Shown in pieces: positions 51,515-59,797 of a DNA stretch of 64,000 nt (position 1 is the first letter of the stretch; each line of letters opens with the position of its first letter). Source of the stretch: Rhizobium sp. CIAT894 (GTDB taxonomy: Bacteria > Pseudomonadota > Alphaproteobacteria > Rhizobiales > Rhizobiaceae); NCBI RefSeq assembly GCF_000172795.2, contig NZ_CP020951.1, positions 62,001 to 126,000 of the forward strand. The letters are read 5' to 3'. Made by a program: the position numbers and the translations under genes. The notes under the pieces were generated by a model. That model worked only from the letters and a program-made list of their open reading frames with translations, had not been told where the DNA came from and made no database searches.

Positions 51515-52414
51515 TTATCCCATCTCCCGGGTGCTCGCCGTCAGAAAGTCGATGAAGGTGCGGACCTTGGCGGAGAGATATTTGCGGCTCGGATAGACGG
51601 CGTAAAGTGTGCTGTTGAAACCGAGCGTGATGGCGGGAAGCACGATTTCCAGGCGGCCGGCTTCGATATCCTGCTCGGCCATCCATGCCGGCAGGAAGGC
51701 GAGGCCCATGCCGCGCAGGGCCGCGAGATGCATAATTGTCTCATTGTCGCTGAGCATCACGGTGCGGAAGGTGATCTTGTGTGGCCCGTCCGGACCTTCC
51801 AGCGACATGCTTTCCCCGAGGTTGACGCCGGAGTAGCGAAGCAATGCATGGCCGTTGAGTTCGGCGACGTTTTGAGGTCGCCCGGTTCGCGCGAGGTAAT
51901 CCGGCGAGGCCATGAGACGAAACTGCACATTCGTCAGTGGGCGGGCGACGAGACCGGGATCGAGCCGGTCCTGCGACGTTGCCCGCAGCGCAAGATCGAA
52001 ACCTTCGTCAACCAGGTTCACCAGCCGGCCGCTGAGATCCAAGTCCAGGCAGACATCGGGGTAGCGCCGGTTATAGGCTGCCAGCATGTCTGTAAAATAG
52101 CCGGTTGCCGCCCAAACCGGCGCACTCAATTTCAGGGTACCGCGGGGCGCCACCGTCACATTGCCGATGGCGTCTTCCACCTCGTCCAGCCGTTCGAGCA
52201 TCTCCCTGGTCTGGTTGAAATAAAGCCGCCCGGTCTCCGTCAGGCTGACATGGCGGCTGGTTCGGTTGAGCAGCCGCGTCCCCAGCCGGTTCTCGAGCTG
52301 CATCACATGCTTGCTCGCCATTGCAGGTGAGACGCCAAGGCGATCGGCGGCAGCGGTGAAGCTTTTCAGTTCGGCAACGGTGCAGAACACCCGCAGGCTC
52401 GTCAACGTATCCAT
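51515..52414 (-). CDS. LysR-type regulator of the dioxygenase operon
   Basis: A 299-residue LysR protein. The winged helix is FCTVAELKSFTAAADRLGVSPAMASKHVMQLENRLGTRLL (recognition part SPAMASKHVMQLENRL). The C-terminal domain contains GTLKLSAPVWAATGYF and FDLALRATSQDRLDPG, typical of the LysR group that controls quinone and aromatic stress genes (the PA0477/YhjC-like type). It is divergent from the dioxygenase operon, separated by about 129 bases that contain ATTGATCAAT. Ligand unknown. Confidence 0.88.
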   Translation of the reverse strand: MDTLTSLRVFCTVAELKSFTAAADRLGVSPAMASKHVMQLENRLGTRLLNRTSRHVSLTETGRLYFNQTREMLERLDEVEDAIGNVTVAPRGTLKLSAPVWAATGYFTDMLAAYNRRYPDVCLDLDLSGRLVNLVDEGFDLALRATSQDRLDPGLVARPLTNVQFRLMASPDYLARTGRPQNVAELNGHALLRYSGVNLGESMSLEGPDGPHKITFRTVMLSDNETIMHLAALRGMGLAFLPAWMAEQDIEAGRLEIVLPAITLGFNSTLYAVYPSRKYLSAKVRTFIDFLTASTREMG

Positions 52415-52456
52415 TGATCATCAACATCCAGGAAATGGTTCTTCAATATTCGCCAC

Positions 52457-52466
52457 ATTGATCAAT
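52457..52466. promoter_or_regulatory. Palindrome between the LysR gene and dioxygenase operon
   Basis: ATTGATCAAT, a perfect 10-base palindrome, with a second ATTGATCAT near 52413 over the LysR start codon. The pair could be the LysR recognition and activation sites. No further conserved flank was checked. Confidence 0.4.
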
Positions 52467-52543
52467 AATGGAGAAAAAATCAAAATCTTTCCCATCGAAG
52501 CGCCGCCCCCATGCTCGTGGCAATGATGCGAAGGACAATTCCG

Positions 52544-53392
52544 GTGACAAATTCCAGACTCCCGACCTATTTTGTCAGCCATGGCGGCGGCCCCTGGCCC
52601 TATATGACGGGTGAATTCCGCCGCAATTTCGATGTGCTCGAACAGTCGCTGGTCGACATGCGCGCCGAACTCGGTGATGCGCCGAAGGCGATCCTCGTGG
52701 TCTCGGGTCACTGGGAAGAGGATGGTTTTGCCATATCGTCGGGCGTCAAGCCGGGCATGGTCTACGATTATTACGGGTTTCCCGAACACCTCTATCACAT
52801 CACCTACAATGCTCCCGGTTCGCCCGATCTCGCAAACCGCGTGCAGCATCTGCTGCGGGCGAGCGGCATCGAAGCGGCGCTCGATCCGACCCGCGGTTAC
52901 GATCACGGCACTTTCAGCATCATGAAGCCGCTCTATCCGGAAGAGAACATCCCCGTCGTGCAGCTTTCGCTGGATGCGGGTTACGATCCGGCGCTGCACA
53001 TCAGCGTCGGCCGGGCACTTGCGCCGTTGCGCGACGAGGGCGTCCTGATCATCGGCAGCGGTCTCAGCTATCACAACCTTTCGGCCATGCGCGGCACGGG
53101 CGGATATGAGCCGTCCCGCCGCTTCGACGCCTGGCTTCAGGAAACGCTGGCTCACACGGCCTGCGACAAGCGCACCGAGCGGCTGCTCGAATGGCAGCAG
53201 GCGCCGGCTGCGCGGGCGGCGCATCCGCGCGAAGACCATCTCATCCCGCTGATGGTGGTGGTCGGCGCCGCCGAGAACGAAGCCGGCGCCACCACCTATC
53301 ACCAGAAGGACTTCGCCGGCGGGCTCACCGCATCGAGCTTCCGTTTCGGCCGCGTGCCCTCGACCCCTCAATCACATGGAGATGCGCAATGA
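52544..53392 (+). CDS. DODA-type extradiol ring-cleavage dioxygenase
   Basis: A 282-residue class III extradiol dioxygenase of the DODA/LigB type. Metal-ligand histidines are in YFVSHGGGPWPYM (about 8), SGHWEEDGFA and RGYDHGTFSIMKPLYP, and the acid SHWEEDG-type Glu and the C-terminal AAHPREDHLIPLMVVVGAA complete the family pattern. It is expected to open catechol- or quinol-like rings. The start is GTG at 52544 with AAGGA upstream; an ATG at 52511 is also in frame. It is the first gene of a four-gene operon with GST, DoxX and a reductase. Confidence 0.85.
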   Translation: MTNSRLPTYFVSHGGGPWPYMTGEFRRNFDVLEQSLVDMRAELGDAPKAILVVSGHWEEDGFAISSGVKPGMVYDYYGFPEHLYHITYNAPGSPDLANRVQHLLRASGIEAALDPTRGYDHGTFSIMKPLYPEENIPVVQLSLDAGYDPALHISVGRALAPLRDEGVLIIGSGLSYHNLSAMRGTGGYEPSRRFDAWLQETLAHTACDKRTERLLEWQQAPAARAAHPREDHLIPLMVVVGAAENEAGATTYHQKDFAGGLTASSFRFGRVPSTPQSHGDAQ

Positions 53393-53769
53393 CCAGCGAA
53401 ACCTTCAAGCCGATCGTCTACCTCAAGGAAAACTGCCCCTTCTGCCTCAAGGTTCGCCTCTTCCTTCTGGAATCGGGTCTGGGATCGGACGTGGAAAGCC
53501 GCGACTTCGTTCCCGGAACCGAGCAGGAAGAGAAGATCCGGGCGGAGCTGTCGCCGCATCTCGACAGAGTGAGCTTTCCTTCGGCGCAGCTCGAGCTCGG
53601 CCGCTACGTCACCGAATCCGACGATATCATTGCATTTTTCGCAGCGAAGGCCGGCCGCGATCCGGCGGGCATGACGGTTTACCGGAACTATGTCGATGGG
53701 GTCTTCGCCATGTCGATGAAGCTCTGGAAAGAAAACCAGGAACTGAAGAAGGCGGCCTCCGCCGCCTGA
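53389..53769 (+). CDS. Glutathione S-transferase/glutaredoxin-like N-domain protein
   Basis: A 126-residue thioredoxin-fold protein. KPIVYLKENCPFCLKVRLFLLESG has a CPFC glutaredoxin motif at about 15-18 in the N-terminal GST domain. LDRVSFPSAQLELGRYVTESDDIIAFFA carries the glutathione-site ESD. Without a full C-terminal helical domain it is nearer to glutaredoxin-like GSTs. ATG overlaps the dioxygenase stop (ATGA). It may reduce or conjugate quinone products made by the upstream gene. Confidence 0.83.
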   Translation: MTSETFKPIVYLKENCPFCLKVRLFLLESGLGSDVESRDFVPGTEQEEKIRAELSPHLDRVSFPSAQLELGRYVTESDDIIAFFAAKAGRDPAGMTVYRNYVDGVFAMSMKLWKENQELKKAASAA

Positions 53770-53798
53770 CCTCCCATCAACCTCTTTGGAGAAACTCG

Positions 53799-54197
53799 AT
53801 GATCAATACCGGCAAATGGACGCCATACGTCCTCGCACTTCTGCGCATCATGGCGGCCCTGCTCTTCCTCGAACATGCCACCATGAAGTTTCTGCAGTTT
53901 CCGGGTCCGATTCAAGGCGTACCCTATCCGCTGCCCGCCCTCCTGCTGGTTGCAGGCGCAATCGAGGTGATCACCTCTGCTCTGATGCTCGTCGGATTTC
54001 AAACGCGCATCGCAGCATTCATCGCTTCGGGCGAAATGGCTGCCGCCTATTTCATGGGCCATATGCCGTATGGCTTCTGGCCGGCGCTGAACATGGGCGA
54101 AGGCGCCATCCTGTTCTGCTTCATCTTCCTCTACATCGCCTTTGCCGGCGGCGGAGCCTGGACGCTCGACAACACGCGTCGTCCCGCCACGGCCTGA
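53799..54197 (+). CDS. DoxX-family membrane protein
   Basis: A 132-residue protein with four hydrophobic helices (LALLRIMAALLFLEHATMKFL; LPALLLVAGAIEVITSALMLVG; AAFIASGEMAAAYFMGHMPYG; GAILFCFIFLYIAFAGGGAW). The LRIMAALLFLEHATMKF and GAIEVITS blocks match DoxX/SURF4-like proteins, many of which interact with quinones or thiol systems. It follows the GST gene by 30 bases with TTGGAGAAACTCG as its site. Function unassigned. Confidence 0.87.
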   Translation: MINTGKWTPYVLALLRIMAALLFLEHATMKFLQFPGPIQGVPYPLPALLLVAGAIEVITSALMLVGFQTRIAAFIASGEMAAAYFMGHMPYGFWPALNMGEGAILFCFIFLYIAFAGGGAWTLDNTRRPATA

Positions 54198-54217
54198 GAC
54201 CGCGCCATCCGGAAATC

Positions 54218-54255
54218 GCCTATGCCCGGCTGCCGGGCGGCAGTTGGGCATAGGC
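54218..54255. terminator. Hairpin between DoxX and the oxidoreductase
   Basis: GCCTATGCCC (54218-54227) pairs with GGGCATAGGC (54246-54255). There is no T-run; it may attenuate or protect the transcript between the last two genes of the operon. Confidence 0.5.
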
Positions 54256-54285
54256 GCAACGAAACGCTGAAATTCTGGAGACGCC

Positions 54286-55188
54286 ATGAAAGCGGCACTT
54301 CTCAAATCCTACGGTGATGTCGACCAGTTCGAAATCGCGGACCTTCCGGCGCCGAAGCCCGGACCGGGCGAAGTCCTGATCAAGATCGAGGCATCCGCCG
54401 TCAACCCTTTCGATCTCATTCTCCGCCAGGGCTTCATGGCCCAGTATATCCCGCTTCCGCTGCCGGCCGTGCTCGGCGGTGACGCCGCCGGCACCATCTC
54501 GGCACTCGGCGAAGGCGTGACCGGTTTTACGGTCGGCGAGCGGGTCGTCGCCGATTTTGCCGCAAACGGCAAAGGCGCCCATGCAGAGTATGGTGTGGTT
54601 CCCTCGACATCCATCGCAAGGCTGCCCGCCGCACTCGGCTTCGAGCAGGGCGCCTCGCTGGTCAAGGCAGGTCTTACCGGCCGGCAGACCGTCGAAGCGC
54701 TCGGCGTCAAGGCCGGCGACCGGGTTCTGGTTTCCGGCGGCCTCGGCACGGTCGGACGGTCCGCCATTCAATACCTCAAGCAGATCGGCGCCCAGCCGGT
54801 TGCCGGCGTCCGGCCCGAGCGCCTGAACGAAGGCCGGGCGCTGGCGGGCGAAGCGCTCGACATCACGGTTGCCGCCGTAAGCCCGAGCTTCGACTATGCG
54901 ATCAGCACGGCCGGCCCGGTGGCCGGCAACCTCATCGGTCATGTCCGCGACGGTGGCGCGATTGCGAGCATCGTTCCGGTGCCGGAAGGCGCCAATGCCG
55001 CAGGCCGTGTTATCGTCCGTGAACTCTACCATCGCACCGACGCGGCCATGCTCGACGCTATTCTGGCGTCCGCCGCCAGCGGTGAGCTGGTGATCCCGAT
55101 TTCCCACACCTTCACCCTGGAGCAGATCGGCCTTGCCCAGAACGCGGTTGCGGCAGGTGCTCCCGGGAAGGTCGTTCTCAAACACTGA
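54286..55188 (+). CDS. Quinone/NADPH-dependent oxidoreductase (zinc-free MDR)
   Basis: A 300-residue medium-chain reductase. The GroES-like half has KPGPGEVLIKIEASAVNPFDLILRQG and the quinone-reductase block PLPAVLGGDAAGTI. The Rossmann half has GDRVLVSGGLGTVGRSAIQYLK, here AGDRVLVSGGLGTVG as the NADPH loop. Zinc-ligand cysteines of alcohol dehydrogenases are absent, so it is a quinone or enone reductase. The hairpin at 54218-54255 separates it from DoxX; it is probably still in the same LysR-controlled unit. It ends with a hairpin at 55229-55252. Confidence 0.85.
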   Translation: MKAALLKSYGDVDQFEIADLPAPKPGPGEVLIKIEASAVNPFDLILRQGFMAQYIPLPLPAVLGGDAAGTISALGEGVTGFTVGERVVADFAANGKGAHAEYGVVPSTSIARLPAALGFEQGASLVKAGLTGRQTVEALGVKAGDRVLVSGGLGTVGRSAIQYLKQIGAQPVAGVRPERLNEGRALAGEALDITVAAVSPSFDYAISTAGPVAGNLIGHVRDGGAIASIVPVPEGANAAGRVIVRELYHRTDAAMLDAILASAASGELVIPISHTFTLEQIGLAQNAVAAGAPGKVVLKH

Positions 55189-55228
55189 AAGACAGAGACG
55201 CGGCCCCGTGCCGCGTACACCCCATCGA

Positions 55229-55252
55229 CCGGCATGAGGTTCTTCATGCCGG
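55229..55252 (+). terminator. Hairpin after the oxidoreductase
   Basis: CCGGCATGA (55229-55237) and TCATGCCGG (55244-55252) around a 6-base loop, 41 bases past the stop. No T-run follows, so termination is probable but not certain. Confidence 0.55.
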
Positions 55253-55435
55253 CCGTCTCGGCCGCTTGTGCAGTTTTTCTGTTCCGCTGCTCCTCAAAGG
55301 CGGATTTTTCCCGTCGCCCTTGTCGATTTTCGCATCCTCCGATCGTCATGCCAACGATGCGCTAGAATTCCCTTTGCGGCTTCAGCGCGTCCTTGGGCGC
55401 GTCAGAGACGCGCGGCAACAGAAGGAGGACATGTC

Positions 55436-56137
55436 ATGGATAACCAGCATCTGGTCCCTGCAGCCGTGCTTGCGGCAAAGAATGGCGTCCGGTTTCCCAA
55501 TGAGACCGAGGAATATCGTAGCGCCCGCGACGCGCTGCTCGCCGAAGAGATCGAATTGCGCCGGCACATCGAGCGTGTCGCGAGGCAGCGGCGGGCGCTG
55601 CCGCCGGGCGGCGAAGTCAAGAAGGATTATCGCTTCGAAGGCGCCGGCGGGCCGATCTCGCTCACCGAACTCTTCGCGGATAAGCAGACGCTGATCGTCT
55701 ACAGCTACATGTACGGCCCCCAGCGCGAGCGCCCGTGCCCGATGTGCACCTCGCTGCTGTCGGCCTGGGACGGCGAAGTGCCCGACATCCAGCAGCGCGC
55801 CGCCCTTGCGGTCGTTGCCCGCTCGCCGATCGGAAGGCTGCTCGCCTTCAAGAAGGAGCGCGGCTGGCATCACCTGCCGCTCTATTCCGACCTGACCGAT
55901 GAATACAGCCGTGATTATCACGCGGTCGGCAGGGACGGCGGCGATGGCGCTGCCTTCAACGTCTTCACGCGGCGCGACGGGACCATCCGCCACTTCTGGA
56001 GCCAGGAAATGGGCGACGTCACTTCCGATCCCGGCGAGGACCCGCGCGGCGCGCCCGACCTGATGCCGCTCTGGACCCTGATCGACACGACGCCGGAAGG
56101 CCGGGCGCCGGACTGGTATCCGAAGCTGTCCTATTGA
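55436..56137 (+). CDS. DUF899 thioredoxin-like protein
   Basis: A 233-residue DUF899 protein. Core motifs are EIELRRHIERVARQRRALPPGG (about 35-56), YSYMYGPQRERPCPMCTSLLSAWDGE, where CPMC is a thioredoxin-like pair, and FWSQEMGDVTSDPGEDPRGAPDLMPLW at the end. The family is thioredoxin-fold but the reaction is not known. ATG at 55436 has a GAAGGAGG site. It is monocistronic. Confidence 0.87.
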   Translation: MDNQHLVPAAVLAAKNGVRFPNETEEYRSARDALLAEEIELRRHIERVARQRRALPPGGEVKKDYRFEGAGGPISLTELFADKQTLIVYSYMYGPQRERPCPMCTSLLSAWDGEVPDIQQRAALAVVARSPIGRLLAFKKERGWHHLPLYSDLTDEYSRDYHAVGRDGGDGAAFNVFTRRDGTIRHFWSQEMGDVTSDPGEDPRGAPDLMPLWTLIDTTPEGRAPDWYPKLSY

Positions 56138-56212
56138 GTTCCGACGGACCCATGGACAGGAGCCGGCGAGGGACAGCTGTGTCTTCCCAGCAAGGCGGTA
56201 TTTTCACTCAAG

Positions 56213-56241
56213 AAAAAAGGGGAGCACCGGTGGCGCTCCCC
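56213..56241 (-). terminator. Rho-independent terminator for ogt (and fsr-like gene)
   Basis: On the minus strand GGGGAGC pairs with GCTCCCC, followed by six T. It lies 74 bases past the ogt stop. Confidence 0.75.
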
Positions 56242-56314
56242 AATTGGGGGGAGAATGGAGTGTCTCCCCGGGATCAAATAGGCTGTCAGGAACATTTCCG
56301 CTGAACCGCTCTGT

Positions 56315-56875
56315 TCAAACGAAGAGATGCTTTGCTCCGTTTTCATGATCGAGGAGCCATCGTTTGCGCGAAAGGCCGCTCCCATACCCCGTCAAAGAGG
56401 CATCGGATCCGATCACCCTATGGCAGGGGACGACGATGTTTATGAAGTTCGCTCCATTCGCCGCGCCCACTGCACGGGTACCGGCCGGGCTCCCGACGCG
56501 GCGGGCAAGCTCTGCGTAGCTGATCGTTGAACCAGGCGGAATCAGACAAAGCTGCTGCCACACCTTGATCTGAAACGGGGTTCCGCTGGTTTTCACGCGT
56601 ATGTTTGCAAGGGTGTTGAGGTCACCATCAAAATAGGCCTCTAGGGCTTCGTGGGACGGGCTTCGCTGGTTGCTGACACGGTTTATCAAGCCGTCGATGC
56701 CGAAATGGCGGGTCAAAAGCTTGTTCATCCGCTCCGACAGATCTTCCCAATCCGCCAGACGAAGTGTCCCGTCTTCCTCGCTGAAAAGGAAGAGGGTTCC
56801 GATCGGTGTGCTCAGATGCTCGGTGAGAAGTGTTACCTTTTTCACCGTGCCGCCATGGGAGTTCGCCGGCGTCAT
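56315..56875 (-). CDS. ogt: Methylated-DNA-protein cysteine methyltransferase
   Basis: A 186-residue O6-alkylguanine-DNA alkyltransferase. NIVVPCHRVIGSDASLTGYGSGLSRKRWLLDHE (about 138-170) contains the acceptor cysteine in PCHR and the family tail. FQIKVWQQLCLIPPGSTISYAELARRVG is the DNA-binding helix-turn-helix and arginine-finger region. Removes alkyl groups from guanine in a single suicide reaction. It overlaps the fsr-like transporter end by 4 bases, so alkylation repair and export are co-expressed. Confidence 0.92.
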   Translation of the reverse strand: MTPANSHGGTVKKVTLLTEHLSTPIGTLFLFSEEDGTLRLADWEDLSERMNKLLTRHFGIDGLINRVSNQRSPSHEALEAYFDGDLNTLANIRVKTSGTPFQIKVWQQLCLIPPGSTISYAELARRVGSPAGTRAVGAANGANFINIVVPCHRVIGSDASLTGYGSGLSRKRWLLDHENGAKHLFV

Positions 56876-58074
56876 GCTTTGATTTCCCGCACATTCGGGA
56901 GGAAAATGGCGAGGATGCCGATCGCCGGAAGGAAGGCGCAGATATCGAATACGAAAACTATGCCCTTCCAGTCAGCCAATGCGCCAAGCATCGCCGCGCC
57001 GATACCACCGATCCCGAAAATGAATCCGAAGAACAGCCCGGAAACCATTCCAACCCGGCCTGGCATCAGCTCCTGCCCATAGACAACGATCGCCGGAAAC
57101 GCGGAAGCGAGGACGAAACCTATGATGGCGCTCAAGGCAACTGTCGGGACAAGACCCACGTGCGGAAGAACCAGGGTAAAGGGAAGAACCCCTAGAATGG
57201 AAACCCAGATCACCAGTTTCCGGCCGAGCCTGTCGCCGATCGGCCCGCCAGCGATCGTGCCGGCGGCAACCGCACCGAAGAACACAAACTGGTAAAGCTG
57301 TGCGTCCCGAGTGCTCAAGCCGAATTTTTCCATCAGATAGAAGATGTAGTAGCTCGTGAAGGCGGCGAGGTAGATGTATTTCGAAAACAGCAGAGCGATC
57401 AGCACCGCCATGACGGCCAACACCTTTTTTCGAGAAAGGGTCGAGTGTCGAACCATAGCGCCAGCTTTCCGGCGTTCCGCGTGGCCATTCTGTTTGTACC
57501 AACGTCCCAGAGCCGTCAGGATAATCATGCCTGCCAACGCGGCCAGAGCGAACCACGCAAGGCCGTCTTGCCCGCGCGGAAGGATGATGAAGGCCGCCGC
57601 GAGCGGGCCGACAGCTGACCCGAAATTGCCGCCGACTTGAAACAGGGATTGTGCCAGGCCGTGCGAACCACCTGAAGCCAGACGCGCTATCCGCGAGGTT
57701 TCCGGATGAAAGATCGATGAGCCAAGCCCCAGCAACACCCCACCCGCAAGCAGCACCTCGTAGCTCGGGGCATAGGCAAGGGTGATGAGGCCTAACATGG
57801 AAGATGCCATCCCGACCGGGAGTGAATATGGCAGAGGCCGCCGATCCGTATATGCCCCAATGAACGGCTGCAGAATTGACGCTGTCACGTTGTAAATGAG
57901 GGTCAGAATTCCGATTTGCGCGAACGAAAGCGTAAAATTGCTTTGCAAGATCGGGTAAACCGCAGGCAGCAGGGCCTGCATCATGTCGTTTAGAAAATGA
58001 CATAAGCTGGCTGCGCCCAGAACCGAGAAAACTGCCGTTTCGGTTTTAATGGCCGGTGATGTAGCAATCGACAT
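56872..58074 (-). CDS. MFS exporter, fosmidomycin resistance protein (Fsr) type
   Basis: A 400-residue major facilitator transporter. VLGAASLCHFLNDMMQALLPAVYPILQ (about 18-44) and GSSIFHPETSRIARLASGGSHGLAQSLFQVGGNFGSAVGPL match the Fsr subfamily, where the HPE motif is diagnostic. About twelve helices are predicted from the hydrophobicity. Likely exports fosmidomycin-like or other small toxic compounds. ATG at 58074 is the start of the conserved N-terminus; an open frame to 58296 adds nothing recognisable. It is divergent from an AraC regulator with a palindrome in between. Confidence 0.88.
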   Translation of the reverse strand: MSIATSPAIKTETAVFSVLGAASLCHFLNDMMQALLPAVYPILQSNFTLSFAQIGILTLIYNVTASILQPFIGAYTDRRPLPYSLPVGMASSMLGLITLAYAPSYEVLLAGGVLLGLGSSIFHPETSRIARLASGGSHGLAQSLFQVGGNFGSAVGPLAAAFIILPRGQDGLAWFALAALAGMIILTALGRWYKQNGHAERRKAGAMVRHSTLSRKKVLAVMAVLIALLFSKYIYLAAFTSYYIFYLMEKFGLSTRDAQLYQFVFFGAVAAGTIAGGPIGDRLGRKLVIWVSILGVLPFTLVLPHVGLVPTVALSAIIGFVLASAFPAIVVYGQELMPGRVGMVSGLFFGFIFGIGGIGAAMLGALADWKGIVFVFDICAFLPAIGILAIFLPNVREIKA

Positions 58075-58167
58075 TTCAACAACCTCAATGCGGAAAAGTG
58101 GAGCGGGTTGCCCCATCGTGCATGCCAGATTAAGGCTCGGTTCTCTACCCATCCACCGATGTTGGGC

Positions 58168-58179
58168 CGTAATATTACG
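58168..58179. promoter_or_regulatory. Palindrome between the Fsr-like and AraC genes
   Basis: CGTAATATTACG is a perfect 12-base palindrome, 94 bases before the transporter ATG and 16 bases before the proposed AraC start. A candidate operator for the AraC protein; unproven. Confidence 0.4.
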
Positions 58180-58194
58180 AAAGTGGGCCACGGC

Positions 58195-58965
58195 ATGCGC
58201 AGTCCTCGTATCGATAAGGTTGATCACCTTCCCCGGCCGGTAATCGGGCTGGGCCACGATTACGCCGACGGATTTTTGATAGAGCCCCACGAACACCGAC
58301 GCGGCCAGCTTATGAACGCAACCTCAGGCCTCATTGTCCTGACCACACCGGAAGGAAAATGGGTGATGCCGCCGCATCGCGGTATGTGGATCCCAGCGGG
58401 CGTGCGACATAGCGTTCGCGCGGGGGGCCTGGTTCGAATGCAAAGCCTTTATGTCGAAACCGACCGCGCAGAAGCCATGCCAGTCCACTGCCAGGTTCTT
58501 GAGATCACTACGTTCATGCGGAGTCTGATAGGCGAAGTGGTGGGGCTTTCTCTCGATACGGAAGTCGACGGTCGCAGTCAGGCACTGATGGATTTAACGC
58601 TATACGAGATGGAACGGCTGCCGAGTCTGCCTTTGTCACTGCCGTTTCCATCGGACGAACGCTTCGCCAAAAAGTGCCGGGAGTTCGTGGGACAGCCAAA
58701 CATTCATCAGACGACCGATGACTGGAGCAGGGAGCTTGGGATGAGCCGGCGTGCCTTCACACGCATGTTCCGACAGCAGACCGGGTTGAGTTTTGTCGGG
58801 TGGCGGCAGCAGGCCTGTCTTCTTTCAGCTTTGCCACAGCTCTCCGCCGGTCAATCTGTGACCTCAGTGGCGATGGAATTGGGATACGAGAACCCGGCCG
58901 CGTTTACGATCATGTTTAAACGTGCGTTCGGCAAGCCGCCATTGGCATACCTTGGGTTGCGCTGA
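58195..58965 (+). CDS. AraC-family regulator, cupin sensor domain
   Basis: A 256-residue AraC protein. The N-terminal cupin domain includes FLIEPHEHRRGQLMNATSGLIVL and MPPHRGMWIPAGVRHSV, of which HEHRRGQL is the metal-less beta-barrel motif. The C-terminal double helix-turn-helix ends MSRRAFTRMFRQQTGLSFVGWRQQACLLSALPQL and SVTSVAMELGYENPAAFTIMFKRAFG. This is the AraC group often found beside MFS exporters. The start is uncertain: ATG at 58195 is used because the region upstream serves the divergent gene. It probably regulates fsr-ogt. Confidence 0.82.
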   Translation: MRSPRIDKVDHLPRPVIGLGHDYADGFLIEPHEHRRGQLMNATSGLIVLTTPEGKWVMPPHRGMWIPAGVRHSVRAGGLVRMQSLYVETDRAEAMPVHCQVLEITTFMRSLIGEVVGLSLDTEVDGRSQALMDLTLYEMERLPSLPLSLPFPSDERFAKKCREFVGQPNIHQTTDDWSRELGMSRRAFTRMFRQQTGLSFVGWRQQACLLSALPQLSAGQSVTSVAMELGYENPAAFTIMFKRAFGKPPLAYLGLR

Positions 58966-58995
58966 TTTCCGGTCACCCCCGGCCAGATTGCTCCT

Positions 58996-59625
58996 TCAGC
59001 CGGTGGATCGGTTTCTCGACGTTTCGATCCATTCGAGATTGGCGACCGACGCCTCCGGCAGCGGTGATGGATCGACGTCGTAGACATAGCCGGCGAGCAT
59101 GTCGGCGGCGCGTTCCGCTGCCTTGATCTTCGCCTCGGTTTCCGCGACCGCCTTGCCGATCGCTTCGATGCGGGCGCGGAACATGTGGGCGAGCACATCG
59201 CGGCCGGACTGTTTTTCGAGCCGTTCCAGATGCAGGCCGATGCGCGAGGCGTGGCGTTCCAGTTCGCTCTTGCTGAACCGCGCCTTGCGCAGTTCCTCGG
59301 AAAGGCTTTCCTGCATGACGGCGACGGGATCGAAACTTCCGGGCACGCGCTCGTCGAGCACTGCGTCGGTGACGAGCTTCTCGATCATGACGAGCGCCTG
59401 CAACTCGGCGGCGTCGGCGAGTTCGACGTCATAGCCGGTATCGTCATAAACCTTGCGGCGGACGGGATCGAGAAGCAGCCCATAGGCTTTCTGCAACTTG
59501 TCGAAAGCGTCTGTATCTCCGCCCGAATCGGGGTGGGCGACCTTGGCCAGACGCCGATAGGCGGCCTTCAGCTTTGCCTCGTCCGCATCGCGGTCAACGC
59601 CGAGAATTTCGTATGGATCCGTCAC
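58996..59625 (-). CDS. J-domain (DnaJ-like) protein
   Basis: A 209-residue co-chaperone-type protein. The J domain (about 1-65) has DPYEILGVDRDADEAKLKAAYRRLAKVAHPDSGGD with the HPD signature for DnaK stimulation, then KAYGLLLDPVRRKVYDDTG. The rest, about 70-209, is a helical region (ELRKARFSKSELERHASRIGLHLERLEKQSG) with no DnaJ zinc domain, so it is a type III J protein. GTG at 59625 has AAGGGAG in front; the open frame continues 7 codons upstream. Its DnaK client is unknown. Confidence 0.87.
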   Translation of the reverse strand: MTDPYEILGVDRDADEAKLKAAYRRLAKVAHPDSGGDTDAFDKLQKAYGLLLDPVRRKVYDDTGYDVELADAAELQALVMIEKLVTDAVLDERVPGSFDPVAVMQESLSEELRKARFSKSELERHASRIGLHLERLEKQSGRDVLAHMFRARIEAIGKAVAETEAKIKAAERAADMLAGYVYDVDPSPLPEASVANLEWIETSRNRSTG

Positions 59626-59797
59626 GCCTGCTCCCTTGCTACCCAACGTGGCGGGCAGTCTAGGTCTTCTCCTGCATCAGAAAGGCGAAGTTTAGACCGA
59701 AAGCAGGAATGACGTCCATGGCCCGAAATAGCAACGGTTCACACGAATGCCCGGGCCGTTTTTCGATTGTCCAATTTTTTCAAGCTGTTGAACAAGA

